Source of the DNA: Limnohabitans planktonicus II-D5
Lineage (GTDB): Bacteria; Pseudomonadota; Gammaproteobacteria; Burkholderiales; Burkholderiaceae_C
Length of the DNA stretch: 64,000 nucleotides
Direction of reading: 5' to 3'
Assembly: GCF_001270065.2 (NCBI RefSeq)
Contig: NZ_LFYT02000009.1
Coordinates: forward strand, 1-64,000
Under the pieces are notes generated by a model. The model had not been told where the DNA came from. It ran no database searches and saw nothing but the letters and a program-made list of their open reading frames with translations. The position numbers and the translations under genes are program-made. Shown here one piece after another: positions 63,598 through 64,000 of the stretch (the first letter of the stretch is position 1; every line of letters starts with the position of its first letter).

Positions 63598-64000
63598 TTA
63601 CTTGGTTTTTGCAGCCGAAGCGATCTTGCTTTGAGCGTCTTTCGTGCTCATCTTGTCGTCGTTCCAGAACTGGCTAATGGCGTCTTGAATCGCACCCGAA
63701 GTGGCCGATCCGACGGCCATGCCGTGGGCGATAGAGGGCACCAGACCGCCGTTCTTGGCGGTGGCCACGAAGTCGTTGGAACTGAGCTTGGCGCAATCGT
63801 CAAACTTGGCCAGGTTCATGTTCAGGCGCACCGGGATGGAGCCCTTGTTCAGGTTGAACACTTCCTGAAACTCGGTGGACATGATGGCCGAGGCCAGGTC
63901 TTTTTGGGCCTTGGTGTTGGCATCGTTTTTCAGTTTGAACATGGCAAACGAGTCCACGTTGAAGGTGAAGGCCTTGGCGGTGCCGGGGGCTGCTGCGCAA
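63598..64000 (-). CDS. sugar ABC transporter substrate-binding protein, C-terminal part
   Basis: About 134 C-terminal residues are visible, from AAAPGTAKAFTFNVDSFAMF to ASAAKTK; the N-terminus lies beyond the right edge. NKGSIPVRLNMNLAKFDDCA and the helical end AIQDAISQFWNDDKMSTKDA fit type I extracellular solute-binding proteins of sugar ABC systems (glucose/mannose type). It heads the leftward operon of porin, permeases and ATPase. Confidence 0.85.
   Translation of the reverse strand, partial: CAAAPGTAKAFTFNVDSFAMFKLKNDANTKAQKDLASAIMSTEFQEVFNLNKGSIPVRLNMNLAKFDDCAKLSSNDFVATAKNGGLVPSIAHGMAVGSATSGAIQDAISQFWNDDKMSTKDAQSKIASAAKTK

Overview
The window looks like a chromosomal segment of a betaproteobacterium of the order Burkholderiales, most likely Comamonadaceae. 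The evidence is a partial 16S rRNA of that type at the left edge, a Bug/TctC-type binding protein, a hydrophobic/branched-chain amino-acid ABC system linked to CoA ligases, and generally high-GC coding sequence. The genus is an inference; no database search was possible.

Layout. 1-1294: 5' half of a 16S rRNA gene (minus strand) with its leader and tandem promoters. 1295-14489: housekeeping and amino-acid genes: Uup ABC-F protein, a MocR regulator divergent from a LysE exporter, an EamA transporter, an aminotransferase, GST, PhzF, a phosphatase, a Tgl-like transglutaminase relative, creatininase and DsbD. 14801-19469: hemE, an intergenic region with two perfect DnaA boxes, priA and an AEC transporter.

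19598-26519 is the main accessory region: a complete type II-C CRISPR-Cas locus (tracrRNA on the minus strand, cas9, cas1, cas2, and an array of 16 repeats and 15 spacers). A HigBA-like toxin-antitoxin pair sits between cas9 and cas1, and a VapBC pair lies immediately after the array. 26548-31865: Rep/UvrD helicase, a small secreted protein, and a TonB-ExbB-ExbD-ExbD operon. 31937-42389: Bug-type binding protein, two CoA ligases and a Liv-type ABC transporter (livH carries an apparent 13-nt deletion near its 5' end), with a divergent Crp/Fnr-type regulator. 42577-44633: RluB/RluF-type pseudouridine synthase and an orphan iron-type binding protein.

44834-50782 is a second defence-like region: an MmeI-family single-chain restriction-modification enzyme, overlapping and apparently co-transcribed with two large genes I cannot assign. 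It is followed by a RES/Xre toxin-antitoxin pair and htpG (sigma32-type promoter). Downstream of htpG is a scarred region with a broken DUF4143-type gene, dispersed repeats, a DMT transporter, and a second copy of the last 46 bases of htpG at 56103-56148. 56221-64000: HD-domain protein, MFS transporter and a sugar uptake operon (binding protein, LamB-like porin, two permeases, ATPase, 1-phosphofructokinase-type kinase).

The best candidates for something undescribed are the toxin-antitoxin module built into the cas operon and the MmeI-plus-two-unknowns operon. Two families of REP-like palindromes recur in the intergenic spaces, and a pair of 166-bp direct repeats brackets the RES/Xre-htpG segment.
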